Below, piece by piece: positions 48,617 to 56,983 of a DNA stretch of 64,000 bases (positions within the stretch are counted from its first letter, which is position 1; each line of letters starts with the position of its first letter). The notes beneath the pieces are model-generated. The model was given only the letters and a program-made list of their open reading frames with translations. It was not told where the DNA came from and did no database searches. This DNA is from JAHCIE01 sp034431435 (GTDB lineage: Bacteria > Chloroflexota > Anaerolineae > Epilineales > JAHCIE01). Both the position numbers and the translations under genes were made by a program. The stretch spans positions 17,826 to 81,825 of the forward strand of contig DAOUDG010000037.1 of assembly GCA_034431435.1 (NCBI GenBank). The letters are read 5' to 3'.

Positions 48617-49078
48617 ATGCAGGAACAGATCACCGCTGAAATCCTGGCGGCGCACGCGGATAACCTGATTAACGGGGTCGACGAGCGCGAGAATTATCTG
48701 CGCCTCTTCGGCAACAAGGACGGCGATCTTGCCGACCTGATGGCGCTGGCGGTGCGGGTGCGCGCACTGATGGCCCCTGTGCGCCCGTCGCCGGTCTTCC
48801 GCGACGAGTTGCGGCGCGAGTTGCTGGCCGCCGCTCGCCGGCGGCCTACGGGCGAGCCGCGCCCGGCGTGGGAAGTGTGGCGCGACGACGCCGAGCAGTG
48901 GGTGGACTATGCCCGCCGTCGGCTGCCCGACTGGACGCCGCCGTTGTGGGTGGAGCGGCCCATGCCGCGCGGCCTGGTGCTGGCGGCCCTGGGGTTGACC
49001 ACGGGGGCGGGGGTGTGGGCCTACCTGCGCCACCGCGACGAGACGCGCCGTCCCCACGACGTGATGCGTGACGCCTGA
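48617..49078 (+). CDS. Membrane protein, putative anti-sigma partner
   Basis: The protein has 153 residues. The N-terminal helical half (EQITAEILAAHADNLINGVD) resembles zinc-less anti-sigma or sigma-associated proteins. Then comes APVRPSPVFRDELRRELLAAA, a motif frequent in proteins encoded after ECF genes in this kind of genome, and one C-terminal TM helix (GLVLAALGLTTGAGVWAYL) with a short charged tail. It follows the sigma gene by 32 nt. The anti-sigma role is inferred from position and topology; no HxxxCxxC zinc motif is present. Confidence 0.65.
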   Translation: MQEQITAEILAAHADNLINGVDERENYLRLFGNKDGDLADLMALAVRVRALMAPVRPSPVFRDELRRELLAAARRRPTGEPRPAWEVWRDDAEQWVDYARRRLPDWTPPLWVERPMPRGLVLAALGLTTGAGVWAYLRHRDETRRPHDVMRDA

Positions 49079-49133
49079 AGCATGAGCGACGGCGGGAGTG
49101 GTTCGGTCCTGAGTTAGCGCGATGGCCACAAAA

Positions 49134-49188
49134 CAACACGAAGGCGCGAAGGGAGTGTAGAACATATCCCTGTCGCGCCTTCGTGTTG
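49134..49188. terminator. Long hairpin between convergent genes
   Basis: Arms of 16 bp (CAACACGAAGGCGCGA 49134-49149 with 49173-49188) continue inward with AGGGA/TCCCT after a 1-nt bulge. It is likely a bidirectional terminator in the 193-nt gap, and shares words with 19520-19578. Confidence 0.65.
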
Positions 49189-49271
49189 CTTCGTGCAGGA
49201 TGAGAAGAGGGCATGCCTCGCCCTGCCGCTGGCCTTCGGCGGCGACAGGAAGAGGGGGCCAGGCGATGGGG

Positions 49272-50453
49272 TTAGGGGGGCGGCGTTGGTGTGGCGAAGT
49301 GGATAATCAGCGTGTCGCCCTGGAACGTGGCCTTGCTCACGTCGAGACCAGCCAGGGTGCGCGGTAGGATGAGGTTGCGGCGAAAGTTGCCGATGTCGAT
49401 AACCAACTCGTCGCCGAAACGACCCAGGTCCACCGTAGAGCGGTCGACGAGGGGTAACCGTAGCTGTAAGTCGTAGCCGCCATTGGCCGGGACGATGCTC
49501 TGCGGCTGCCCCCGGTACATCACCTGCGTTGGGTCCGTCTCGGCGTAGATGGCCTCGGCCATGCGGCGCAGCATCGCCGGGCCGACCATCTCGTGATCGA
49601 ATAGGGGGACCTTGTAGATGGGCAACGGGCTGAAGGCCTGCTCGACCAGCTGCCCGTACTTCTCTTGCATGTCCTTCCACCCTTGCAGATAAGCGTCCGT
49701 CACGAAGCTGGGCAGGATGCGATTGGAGATGATGGCGTCGGTGGGGAAGCCGTACAGGCTGAGGTAGGTGTAGGAGCGCTGGGCCTCCTTGACCACCATC
49801 TTCTCCGGGTTGAGGACGATGCGTACCGAGGAACGCGCCGGGTCGGCCAGTAGCTCGTGCATGCGATCCAACTGGATGAGCAGCTCGTGGATGGAGTCGA
49901 ATACCCGGTCATCCGGCGTGGGGATGTCGGTCATGGCGCGGATGAGCGGCCCGGCCAGTTGGGCTACTTTGCGCTGCACGGGGAAAATCTGCGCCAGATA
50001 CCAGCGCGCCGCCTCGGGGAAGGACAGGAACTTGAGGGTTTCGCCGGTCGGCGCGCAGTCGATGATGATCACGTCATAGTCGCCGCTGTCATGCAGGTGG
50101 GTGATCTGCAGCAGGCTGGCCAGTTCCTCCATGCCCGGCAGCACGCTGGCTTCCTGGGCGACCAGGCCATCCGCGCCGCGCCAGACCAGGAGGCCCGACA
50201 GATATTCCTGCACTGTGCCCCAATACTCGTCCATCTGGTGGAGGACGTCGACCTCCTGCCCCCACAGGCGCGGGGCGATCTCGGTCGGCGTCGAGCCAAG
50301 GGGTGTATCGAAGGAGTCGCCGAGGGAGTGGGCCGCATCGGTGCTCAGTACCATCGTGCGATAGCCCAGGTCGGCGCAGCGCAGGGCTGTAGCGGCCGCG
50401 ACGCTGGTCTTACCGACGCCGCCCTTACCGGTATAGAGAATGATGCGTGCCAT
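49272..50453 (-). CDS. ArsA/GET3-family ATPase with C-terminal HSP20-like domain
   Basis: The protein has 393 residues. The deviant Walker A KGGVGKTSVAAATALRCA (residues ~10-27), switch I LSTDAAHSLGDSF, and IIIDCAPTGETLKFLSFPE define the ArsA/Get3 family. NPEKMVVKEAQRSYTYLSL and ISNRILP are further family blocks. The last ~95 residues form an ArsA_HSP20-like beta domain (YDLQLRLPLVDRSTVDLGRF). Single-domain homologues without arsB or arsenite-binding Cys residues are thought to act in protein targeting or stress chaperoning rather than arsenite export. No ars genes are nearby. Confidence 0.9.
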   Translation of the reverse strand: MARIILYTGKGGVGKTSVAAATALRCADLGYRTMVLSTDAAHSLGDSFDTPLGSTPTEIAPRLWGQEVDVLHQMDEYWGTVQEYLSGLLVWRGADGLVAQEASVLPGMEELASLLQITHLHDSGDYDVIIIDCAPTGETLKFLSFPEAARWYLAQIFPVQRKVAQLAGPLIRAMTDIPTPDDRVFDSIHELLIQLDRMHELLADPARSSVRIVLNPEKMVVKEAQRSYTYLSLYGFPTDAIISNRILPSFVTDAYLQGWKDMQEKYGQLVEQAFSPLPIYKVPLFDHEMVGPAMLRRMAEAIYAETDPTQVMYRGQPQSIVPANGGYDLQLRLPLVDRSTVDLGRFGDELVIDIGNFRRNLILPRTLAGLDVSKATFQGDTLIIHFATPTPPP

Positions 50454-50485
50454 GTGCCCTCAGTTGTGATTTCTTTAGCCGCGAA

Positions 50486-50514
50486 AGTATAGGCGTGCGG
50501 GAAGAGCGGCGCAA
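50486..50514 (-). promoter_or_regulatory. Promoter of the ArsA-like ATPase
   Basis: Minus strand TTGCGC (50514-50509), a 17-nt spacer and TATACT (50491-50486), 32 nt before the ATG. Confidence 0.72.
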
Positions 50515-50544
50515 GAACAGACCCATTGGCGCGTGCGGGATGTG

Positions 50545-50555
50545 CCCCCCCCCCC
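50545..50555. repeat. Poly-C tract (C11) between divergent promoters
   Basis: Eleven consecutive C lie between the ArsA -35 (50509-50514) and the HIT -35 (50581-50586). Homopolymers of this length are prone to slippage, and this is the longest homopolymer I noticed in the window. Confidence 0.8.
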
Positions 50556-50580
50556 GCGCTCGTGGGGGCGAGGCGCGACC

Positions 50581-50609
50581 TTGACCCCTGGAGTCGGGCG
50601 TGATACACT
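50581..50609 (+). promoter_or_regulatory. Promoter of the HIT-family gene
   Basis: TTGACC (50581-50586), a 17-nt spacer and TACACT (50604-50609). Confidence 0.7.
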
Positions 50610-50646
50610 GGCGACATCTTGCTACGTTGCGGGAAAGCGAGGAGTC

Positions 50647-50985
50647 ATGCCGGAGTGCGCCTTCTGCGCCATCGTGGCGGGCCGTCTGCCAGCGGCGATT
50701 GTCTTCCAGGATGACCTGGTGACGGCGTTCCAGGATATCAACCCGGTCGCGCCAACGCACATCCTGGTCGTCCCCAACCGCCACATCGCGACCCTCAACG
50801 ACCTGGATGATGCCGCGCTGGCCGGCCGCCTGCTGATGGTCTGCCAACGGGTGGCCCACGAGGCGGGGCTGGCCGAGGGCGGCTATCGGGTGGTGAACAA
50901 CGTGGGCAGCCAGGGCGGCCAGCATGTCTACCACATCCACCTGCACGTCCTGGGCGGCCGCCGCCTGACATGGCCGCCGGGCTAA
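50647..50985 (+). CDS. HIT-family nucleotide hydrolase (HinT-like)
   Basis: The protein has 112 residues; the ATG at 50647 follows GAGGAGTC, and longer frames read through the poly-C tract. Zinc-type Cys residues C4 and C7 (ECAFC) come first. HIT features are IVFQDDLVTAFQDINPVAPTH and ILVVPNRHIATL, and the triad HVYHIHLHVLGGR has H96, H98 (nucleophile) and H100. It hydrolyses AMP-linked phosphoramidates such as aminoacyl adenylates. The gene precedes the yqeY-pgpH-ybeY-dgkA block but has its own promoter. Confidence 0.93.
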   Translation: MPECAFCAIVAGRLPAAIVFQDDLVTAFQDINPVAPTHILVVPNRHIATLNDLDDAALAGRLLMVCQRVAHEAGLAEGGYRVVNNVGSQGGQHVYHIHLHVLGGRRLTWPPG

Positions 50986-51003
50986 AGGTTCCCTAAGCGT
51001 TAC

Positions 51004-51031
51004 TTGACGGAAGGGGTGGTCAGCCTATAAT
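51004..51031 (+). promoter_or_regulatory. Promoter of the yqeY-pgpH-ybeY-dgkA block
   Basis: TTGACG (51004-51009), a 16-nt spacer and TATAAT (51026-51031), 46 nt before the GatB/YqeY start. Confidence 0.78.
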
Positions 51032-51077
51032 TGGGCGCGACGATTGGTGATTGACACAGAGGCGATGGAGAGGCCGC

Positions 51078-51611
51078 ATGGCTGACGCGGTGAGCGAGCG
51101 CGTGGCAATCGAGTTGAAAGATGCGTTGCGTCAACATGACGAGACGCGCAAGACGACCCTGCGGCTGCTGCGGGCCGCGCTGCAGAAGGCGGCCGAGGCG
51201 AAACATCACGCCGCCGTGGAAGCTGCTCGCAAGCAACTGGGTGGCGACTGGGACCAGGCGGCCGCACAGGTTGGCGACCAGGCCACCGAGCTAACGGACG
51301 CCGAGGCGCTGGCCGTCGTGCAGCGCGAGGTCAAGCAGCGTCGCGATTCCATCGCCGAGTTCGAGAAGGCAGGCCGCATTGATCTGGTGGCCAGCGAGCA
51401 GGCCGAACTGAGCATCCTTGAGACCTACCTGCCCCAGCAGATGGGCCGCGACCAGGTAGAGACCGAGGCGCGGGCGGTGATTCAGGAGGTGGGAGCCACC
51501 AGCCCTTCGCAGGCCGGTCTGGTGATGAAGGCGCTCATGCCCCGCCTCAAGGGGCAGGCGGATGGCCGTATGGTCAACGACGTCGTGCGCGCTCTACTGA
51601 GCGGCGCCTGA
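51078..51611 (+). CDS. GatB/YqeY domain protein
   Basis: The protein has 177 residues; the ATG at 51078 follows GGAGAGG. The YqeY domain is recognisable in LKDALRQHDETRKTTLRLLRAAL, then VVQREVKQRRDSIAEFEKAGR, ILETYLPQQM and the C-terminal GQADGRMVNDVVRALL. It carries an extra Ala/Gln-rich segment of about 25 residues after the first helix compared with the usual ~150. YqeY resembles the GatB tRNA-binding tail, but stand-alone copies are not part of the amidotransferase; the role is unknown. It sits 38 nt before pgpH. Confidence 0.88.
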   Translation: MADAVSERVAIELKDALRQHDETRKTTLRLLRAALQKAAEAKHHAAVEAARKQLGGDWDQAAAQVGDQATELTDAEALAVVQREVKQRRDSIAEFEKAGRIDLVASEQAELSILETYLPQQMGRDQVETEARAVIQEVGATSPSQAGLVMKALMPRLKGQADGRMVNDVVRALLSGA

Positions 51612-51649
51612 GGGCGACCAGGAACGTCGCCCCGGCGGAGAAGCCCTGA

Positions 51650-53791
51650 ATGCGCTTCCGCGAGGGGGTCAGCGCCATTCTTGACGGCCTGCCCCCGTTT
51701 TCGTCTCAAGCCGAATCGAAGCGACTGCTCACCGCTGTCGCCTTTGGCCTGCTATTGTCAGTTGCCCTCACTGTCATCGTTGTCTTCCCCACCACTCAGC
51801 AGGTCCAGCTCCGTGAAGGTGACGTCAGCCCTGGCGACATCCGCGCCCCGCGCCGTATCCAGTTTGAGAGCGACGTTCTCACGGCGCAGGAACGGGCGAG
51901 CGCCGCGCGGCGTGTGCCGCCCGTGTATCAACCGCCCGACCTGCGCCTGACGCGCCAGGCCGTGCGCCGCGCCGCCGAGGTCTTCGAGACGGTCGAGTGG
52001 GCGCGGACCAACCCGACAGCGACCCTGGACGAAAAGCGGGCTATGCTGCGCGGCGTGGCGGAGCTGCGCGATCTGCCCACCGATACCCTCGATTTGACGC
52101 TCCAGGCCCCTGAGGCCAACTGGCAGCGCATCAAGGCCGAGACGGTGCGCGTGGTCGAGGCAGCCATGCGACAGCCCATTCGCGAGGACCAGATCGCCGA
52201 TGTGCGGCGGTCGCTGTCCAACTACATCGGCCTGAGCCTGTCGGACGCCGAGGCGGATGCCGTGGCCGAATACGTGGCGCGCTTCATCCAGCCCAACTCG
52301 TTGCCGGACGAGGCGGCCACCCTGGCGGCCCGCCGCGCCGCCTCGGCCGCCGTGCCGGCCACGACGCGTACCGTCGAGCGCGGGGAGATCATCCTGCGCG
52401 CCGGCGACATCGTTCAGCCCTCGCACCTGGAGGTCTTGCAGAAGTTGGACCTGCTCCAGGGCGGGCTGGATTGGCGCGGCGTCGTTGGTACGTTCCTCCT
52501 CGTCACGCTGAGCGTCTTCATCCTGGGTATGTGGGTCGTGTATCGCAATCCCGACTTCTGGGTGGACAACCGGCGAGCCTGGTTGCTGTCCCTGGTGCTG
52601 CTGTCCTTCGTGCTCCTCGCCAAGTTCATGGTACCGGGGCGCACGCTGATGCCGTACATCTTCCCCGGCGCTGCCGCTGCCATGCTGCTCACGGTGCTGT
52701 TGGAGCCGCGCTTCGCCCTGGCGACGACGGTGCTACTGGCCCTGATGGTCGGCCTGCTGGCGGGGCGTAACTTCGAACTGTTTACCTACATCCTGCTCGG
52801 TGGCGTTATCGCCGGCCTGAGCCTGTGGCGCGTCGAGCGGCTCATGGCATTCGCGCTGGCCGGGGTATACGTCATCCTGGCGCAGGTGGTGGTACTGCTC
52901 TCGTTCCGCCTCATTCGCGGCGAGTACGACGTGGTGGGCGTGGCCGAGCTGACGCTGGCCGCCATTGCCAGTGGCGTCCTGGCGACATCCCTGACGACGG
53001 TGGGCTACTATGTCCTGGCCCACGTGTTCGATCTGCCAACGTCCATCCGCCTGATGGAACTGGCGCGTCCCGACCAGCCCTTGCTGCGCGAACTGCAACT
53101 GAAAGCGCCCGGTACGTATCACCACAGCCTCGTCGTCAGTCACATGGCTGAGGAAGCCGCGCATCGCATCGGGGCCGATGCCCTGCTGTGCCGCGTTGGC
53201 GCATACTATCACGACATCGGCAAGCTCACCAACCCGTCGCTGTTCATCGAAAATCAGGTCGATGGCCGCAATCCCCACGACCAGCTGGATCCGGAAACCA
53301 GCGCGCGCTACATCCTCGCCCACTCGACGGAAGGCGTTGTCCGCGCGCAGGAGGCTCGCCTGCCGGGTCGCCTGATCGATCTCATCGCGGAACATCACGG
53401 CACGACCCTCGTCCGCTATTTCTACGCCCGCGCCGTGGATCGGGCCAACGGCAGCCCGCCGCCCGATGACTCCGCCTTCCGCTACGGCGGGCCTCGCCCC
53501 CGCTCGAAGGAGGCCGGCATCCTTATGCTGGCCGATTCGTGCGAGGCGGCGGTGCGCGCTAAGCGGCCTGGCAGCCCTGAGGAGATCGAGGCCGTTGTTA
53601 CCCGCGTGATTGGCGAGCGGCTGGCCGATGACGAACTGGACGAGTGCCCGCTCACGCTGCGGGAAGTGGACCAGGTGCGCGCTGCCTTCTGCAGCGTGCT
53701 GCACGGCGTCTATCATCCACGGGTCGAGTATCCGCCCGTCGTCGAGCCGGCGGCCAGTGGCGCGCTGGCTGGCCGCGCTACGATCGAGTGA
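51650..53791 (+). CDS. pgpH: 7TM-HD phosphohydrolase, PgpH-type c-di-AMP phosphodiesterase
   Basis: The protein has 713 residues. One N-terminal TM segment is followed by a large extracytoplasmic 7TMR-HDED-like domain (~50-270), then seven TM helices to ~465 and a cytoplasmic HD domain: LKAPGTYHHSLVVSHMAEEA, GAYYHDIGKLTNPSLFIENQ (the HD pair near 521) and IAEHHGTTLVRYFY. PgpH (YqfF) degrades c-di-AMP to pApA (established). The order yqeY-pgpH-ybeY-dgkA is conserved with Firmicutes. The ybeY start lies 5 nt downstream. Confidence 0.92.
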   Translation: MRFREGVSAILDGLPPFSSQAESKRLLTAVAFGLLLSVALTVIVVFPTTQQVQLREGDVSPGDIRAPRRIQFESDVLTAQERASAARRVPPVYQPPDLRLTRQAVRRAAEVFETVEWARTNPTATLDEKRAMLRGVAELRDLPTDTLDLTLQAPEANWQRIKAETVRVVEAAMRQPIREDQIADVRRSLSNYIGLSLSDAEADAVAEYVARFIQPNSLPDEAATLAARRAASAAVPATTRTVERGEIILRAGDIVQPSHLEVLQKLDLLQGGLDWRGVVGTFLLVTLSVFILGMWVVYRNPDFWVDNRRAWLLSLVLLSFVLLAKFMVPGRTLMPYIFPGAAAAMLLTVLLEPRFALATTVLLALMVGLLAGRNFELFTYILLGGVIAGLSLWRVERLMAFALAGVYVILAQVVVLLSFRLIRGEYDVVGVAELTLAAIASGVLATSLTTVGYYVLAHVFDLPTSIRLMELARPDQPLLRELQLKAPGTYHHSLVVSHMAEEAAHRIGADALLCRVGAYYHDIGKLTNPSLFIENQVDGRNPHDQLDPETSARYILAHSTEGVVRAQEARLPGRLIDLIAEHHGTTLVRYFYARAVDRANGSPPPDDSAFRYGGPRPRSKEAGILMLADSCEAAVRAKRPGSPEEIEAVVTRVIGERLADDELDECPLTLREVDQVRAAFCSVLHGVYHPRVEYPPVVEPAASGALAGRATIE

Positions 53792-53796
53792 GTCCC

Positions 53797-54285
53797 ATGT
53801 CCCCGAACGACCTCGACTGGCTGACAGTTGACATCCAGATTGATGACGCCTTCGCGCCACTCGTCGATGTCGAGGCCATCGCAGGGGCAGTGCGGCGTGC
53901 CCTTGAGACGACCGGCGTCAATGGCGCGGTCGAGGTATCGATGGTCGTCACCACGGATGAGGCGGTCCGGGAACTCAACCGCGTGTATCGCGGGCAGGAT
54001 AGGGCCACCGACGTTCTCTCCTTCGGCCAGGACGACGACGGCCCGCCGCTACCTCCCGACCTGCCGCGCCCCCTCGGCGACGTGGTGATTGCCTACCCCC
54101 AGGTGGCGGCGCAGGCCGGGCGCGCTGGCTGGGACACGCAGGACGAGTTGGTGTGGCTGGTCATCCACGGCGTGCTGCATCTGCTCGGCTACGACGACGA
54201 GGACGAGGCAGGACGCGCGGCCATGTGGGCCATGGGGGAACAGATTCTGGGTCGCCGGGCGCCGGGCGGCCCCGCCGATGGGTGA
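53797..54285 (+). CDS. ybeY: Endoribonuclease YbeY (16S rRNA maturation)
   Basis: The protein has 162 residues; the ATG at 53797 is 5 nt after the pgpH stop. It is a metal-dependent RNase for 16S rRNA 3'-end maturation and ribosome quality control. Motifs are TDEAVRELNRVYRGQDRATDV, LSFGQDDDGP and GDVVIAYPQV. The metal motif HGVLHLLGYDDEDEAG has H124 and H128, but the third ligand, usually His (HGxxHLxGYDH), is Asp (D134). It overlaps dgkA by 8 nt. Confidence 0.92.
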   Translation: MSPNDLDWLTVDIQIDDAFAPLVDVEAIAGAVRRALETTGVNGAVEVSMVVTTDEAVRELNRVYRGQDRATDVLSFGQDDDGPPLPPDLPRPLGDVVIAYPQVAAQAGRAGWDTQDELVWLVIHGVLHLLGYDDEDEAGRAAMWAMGEQILGRRAPGGPADG

Positions 54286-54697
54286 TCGCCGGCGGCTCGT
54301 CCAGCCGCCGGCCGTGCCAGCCAGGGGGCGCGCCCCGTGGTGGCGCAGCTTCGTCTGGGCGGGGGAGGGCATCGCCCATACCTGGCGCACCCAGCGGCAC
54401 ATGAAGATACACGTCGCTATCGCGGCGGCGGTCATCCTGGTGGGCCTCTGGCTTCATCTGCCGCCGCGAGACTGGGCCGTGCTGGCCCTCACCATCGGCA
54501 TCGTGCTGGCTGTCGAGGTGGGCAACACGGCCATCGAGGCCCTGGTGGACCTGGCCTCACCCGACATCCATCCTCTGGCGAAGATTGCCAAGGACGCCGC
54601 GGCCGGGGTCGTGCTGATTCTGGCGCTGGCCGCCGTCGTGGTGGGGCTGACTGTGCTAGGCCCGCCCTTGTGGGCGCGCCTGATGGGGCTGCCATGA
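54278..54697 (+). CDS. dgkA: Diacylglycerol/undecaprenol kinase (DgkA family)
   Basis: The protein has 139 residues. The ATG at 54278 overlaps the ybeY stop. The Gram-positive-type core has SFVWAGEGIAHTWRTQRHMK, a first TM (IHVAIAAAVILVGLWL), a second TM with the catalytic Glu in VLAVEVGNTAIEALVDLA, then KIAKDAAAGVVLILAL. It phosphorylates undecaprenol or diacylglycerol at the membrane. Its TGA overlaps the next ATG (ATGA), so ybeY, dgkA and the GNAT gene are coupled. Confidence 0.92.
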   Translation: MGDRRRLVQPPAVPARGRAPWWRSFVWAGEGIAHTWRTQRHMKIHVAIAAAVILVGLWLHLPPRDWAVLALTIGIVLAVEVGNTAIEALVDLASPDIHPLAKIAKDAAAGVVLILALAAVVVGLTVLGPPLWARLMGLP

Positions 54698-55656
54698 TCA
54701 CCCTGCGCCCGCTCAATCTTGACCTGGATGCCGAGGCTGTGGCGCGACTTGTCAGCCTGACGCGCCTCGAGCCGGCGACCGCGTCGCAGGTACGCGATTG
54801 GTGGCGGGCGCGGCCCGATAGCATACGCTCGCTACAGGTCGCGACCGGCCCCGACGGCCAGGCGCTGGCCTTCCTGGAGGTAGCCCACGACGGTTGGCTG
54901 GAGCCGAAGCACTATTACCTGAACGTGATAGTCGATGATTCGTGGCGTGGGCAGGGCATCGGCCGTCGGCTGTACATGGAGGGGGTGGCCTTCGCCCTGG
55001 CCCACGGCGCGACTCATCTCGAGGCTGAGGTCCGCGACAACGACTCCGGCGCGCTCCGCTTTGCCGAGGCGCGCGGCTTTCGCCGGGTTGCCCACACCTT
55101 CGAGTCGGTACTCGATCTCGATAGTTTTGACGAGACGCCATTTCTGGGCCGCCTGACGCGCGCTCAGGCGGCCGGCGTGCGTTTCTTTTCTCTCGCCGAT
55201 TCTGGCACGCCAGGTGAAGACGACTTACGCCGTCTCTATGAACTGAACCGAGCCGCCGCGTTGGACAACCCTGGCAACCCAGGTGTCTTTGAGCCGTTTG
55301 AGAGTTTTCGCCACACCGTATGCGAGGCGAGCTGGTTCCGCCCCGATGGGCAGTGGCTCGCTGCGGATGGGGAGCGTTGGGTGGGGTTGGCTGCCGTGGT
55401 TCTCTATCCGGAGTCGCACTCGGCGTACAACGGCTTCACCGGGGTCGACGCCGCGTATCGGGGTCGCGGGCTGGCGACGGCTCTCAAGTTGCTGGCGATT
55501 CGGTGGGCGCGTGAGCAGGGGGCGCGCAGCATGCGCACCAACAATGACTCCCGCAACGCCGCCATGTTGGCAATCAACCGCAAGCTCGGCTACCGCTCGC
55601 GTCCTGGCAGCTATCGCCTGGTCCGGAATCTCGCCGCGACAGCCCCTGAGCTATAA
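54694..55656 (+). CDS. Tandem GNAT-domain N-acetyltransferase
   Basis: The protein has 320 residues. The first GNAT unit (residues 1-160) carries LNVIVDDSWRGQGIGRRLYM, the acetyl-CoA R/QxxGxG loop, and LRFAEARGFRRVAHTFES. The second (~165-320) has GVDAAYRGRGLATALKLLAI and AAMLAINRKLGYRS. The double architecture recalls mycothiol synthase, but the rest of the sequence gives no substrate. It is coupled to dgkA by an ATGA overlap. Its stop codon lies inside a TATAAT that may drive the next gene. Confidence 0.82.
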   Translation: MITLRPLNLDLDAEAVARLVSLTRLEPATASQVRDWWRARPDSIRSLQVATGPDGQALAFLEVAHDGWLEPKHYYLNVIVDDSWRGQGIGRRLYMEGVAFALAHGATHLEAEVRDNDSGALRFAEARGFRRVAHTFESVLDLDSFDETPFLGRLTRAQAAGVRFFSLADSGTPGEDDLRRLYELNRAAALDNPGNPGVFEPFESFRHTVCEASWFRPDGQWLAADGERWVGLAAVVLYPESHSAYNGFTGVDAAYRGRGLATALKLLAIRWAREQGARSMRTNNDSRNAAMLAINRKLGYRSRPGSYRLVRNLAATAPEL

Positions 55657-55657
55657 T
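55652..55657 (+). promoter_or_regulatory. -10 box of the acyl-CoA dehydrogenase gene
   Basis: TATAAT overlaps the TAA of the preceding gene, 48 nt before the next ATG. No good -35 hexamer is visible, so confidence is modest. Confidence 0.5.
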
Positions 55658-55704
55658 TGAGCGTGCGTAGCGATACCCACATTCCAAATCGATAGGAGAC
55701 ATCC

Positions 55705-56910
55705 ATGACGACACCGGCTGTCATCAAGGTCGATACCCCCGGTGGCATGAGCTTCGATCTCTCGCCGGAACAGGCCATGATTCGCCGCACGGCGCGAGAC
55801 TTCGCGGAGCGCGAGATCATCCCCGGCGCACGCGAGCGTGACCGCGGCGAGATCTTCCCCCACGATATCATTGCCAAGCTGGGGGCGCTGGGCTTTTTGG
55901 GGCCAACCGTGCCTGAGCAGTACGGCGGGATGGGCCTCGACTTCATCTCCGAGGCCGTCATCTTCGAGGAGATTGGTCGCGCCGATTCATCGATTCGCAC
56001 CACCCTCTCGGTGCAGATCTCGCTGACTGAGTTGCCCATTCTGCGCTGGGGCACGGAGGACCAGAAGCGCCGCTATCTGCCGCGCCTGGCGTCGGGGGAG
56101 TGGCTCGGCTGCTTCGCCCTCACCGAGCCGGGTGTCGGCTCCGACGCCTCCAACCTCGCCACGCGCGCCGTGCGCGACGGCGACGAGTGGGTGTTGAACG
56201 GGCGTAAGATGTGGATTTCCAACGGCGGCGTGGCCAGGCTGGCCCTGGTCTTCGCCCAGACCGACCCCGCCCTCAAGCACAAGGGGCTGGCCGCCTTCCT
56301 GGTTGAGACCGATACGCCGGGGTTCAGCGCACCCAGTATTCACGGTAAGCTCGGCTTGCGGTCGTCGAACACGGCCGAGTTGGTGCTGGAAGACGTGCGT
56401 GTACCGGCTGATAACATGCTGGGTGACATCGGCCAGGGCTTCCAGATCGCTATGTCGGCGCTGGACGACGGACGCTTTGGTGTCGCGTCGGGCTGTGTGG
56501 GCATTATCCAGGCTTGCGTGGACGCCTCAACGAAGTATGCCCAGGAGCGCCATGCCTTTGGGCAGCCTATCGCTGGCTTCCAGCTGGTGCAGGAACTTAT
56601 CGCCGACATGGTGCTGGACCTGGAGACGGCGCGCCTGCTGGTCTACCGCGCGGGCTATCTGAAGAACAAGGGCGTGAAGAATACTCGCGAGACATCGCTG
56701 GCAAAGTGGCACGCCTCGGAGTCGGCCGTGCGCGCGGCTCTCAACGCCATCCAGGTGCACGGCGGCTACGGCTACTCCGACGAGTATCCGGTCGAGCGTT
56801 ACCTGCGCGACGCGAAGGTAGCCACCCTGTACGAGGGGACGACGCAGATTCAGAAGCTGATTGTGGGGCGGTTCACGACAGGCATCGACGCCATCGCGCC
56901 GCGAGGGTAA
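55705..56910 (+). CDS. Acyl-CoA dehydrogenase
   Basis: The protein has 401 residues; the ATG at 55705 follows AGGAGA. The N-terminal helical domain is MIRRTARDFAEREIIPGARE. The FAD-binding segments are CFALTEPGVGSDASNLATRA and WISNGGVARLALVFA, and GRFGVASGCVGIIQA lies in the helical core. The catalytic base is the Glu of TLYEGTTQIQKLIVGR. This position for the Glu is shared by short-chain, butyryl and glutaryl-CoA dehydrogenases; the chain-length preference cannot be read. No ETF or other beta-oxidation genes are nearby. Confidence 0.93.
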   Translation: MTTPAVIKVDTPGGMSFDLSPEQAMIRRTARDFAEREIIPGARERDRGEIFPHDIIAKLGALGFLGPTVPEQYGGMGLDFISEAVIFEEIGRADSSIRTTLSVQISLTELPILRWGTEDQKRRYLPRLASGEWLGCFALTEPGVGSDASNLATRAVRDGDEWVLNGRKMWISNGGVARLALVFAQTDPALKHKGLAAFLVETDTPGFSAPSIHGKLGLRSSNTAELVLEDVRVPADNMLGDIGQGFQIAMSALDDGRFGVASGCVGIIQACVDASTKYAQERHAFGQPIAGFQLVQELIADMVLDLETARLLVYRAGYLKNKGVKNTRETSLAKWHASESAVRAALNAIQVHGGYGYSDEYPVERYLRDAKVATLYEGTTQIQKLIVGRFTTGIDAIAPRG

Positions 56911-56927
56911 GAGCCTGTTACACACGA

Positions 56928-56964
56928 AAGGCCCCAGCGATTGGAGAAAATCGCTGGGGGCCTT
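56928..56964. terminator. Bidirectional terminator after the acyl-CoA dehydrogenase
   Basis: A stem of 15 bp (AAGGCCCCAGCGATT 56928-56942 with 56949-56964, one bulged G) and a GGAGAA loop, between convergent genes. Confidence 0.85.
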
Positions 56965-56983
56965 CGTCGTTTGGGATGGCACG

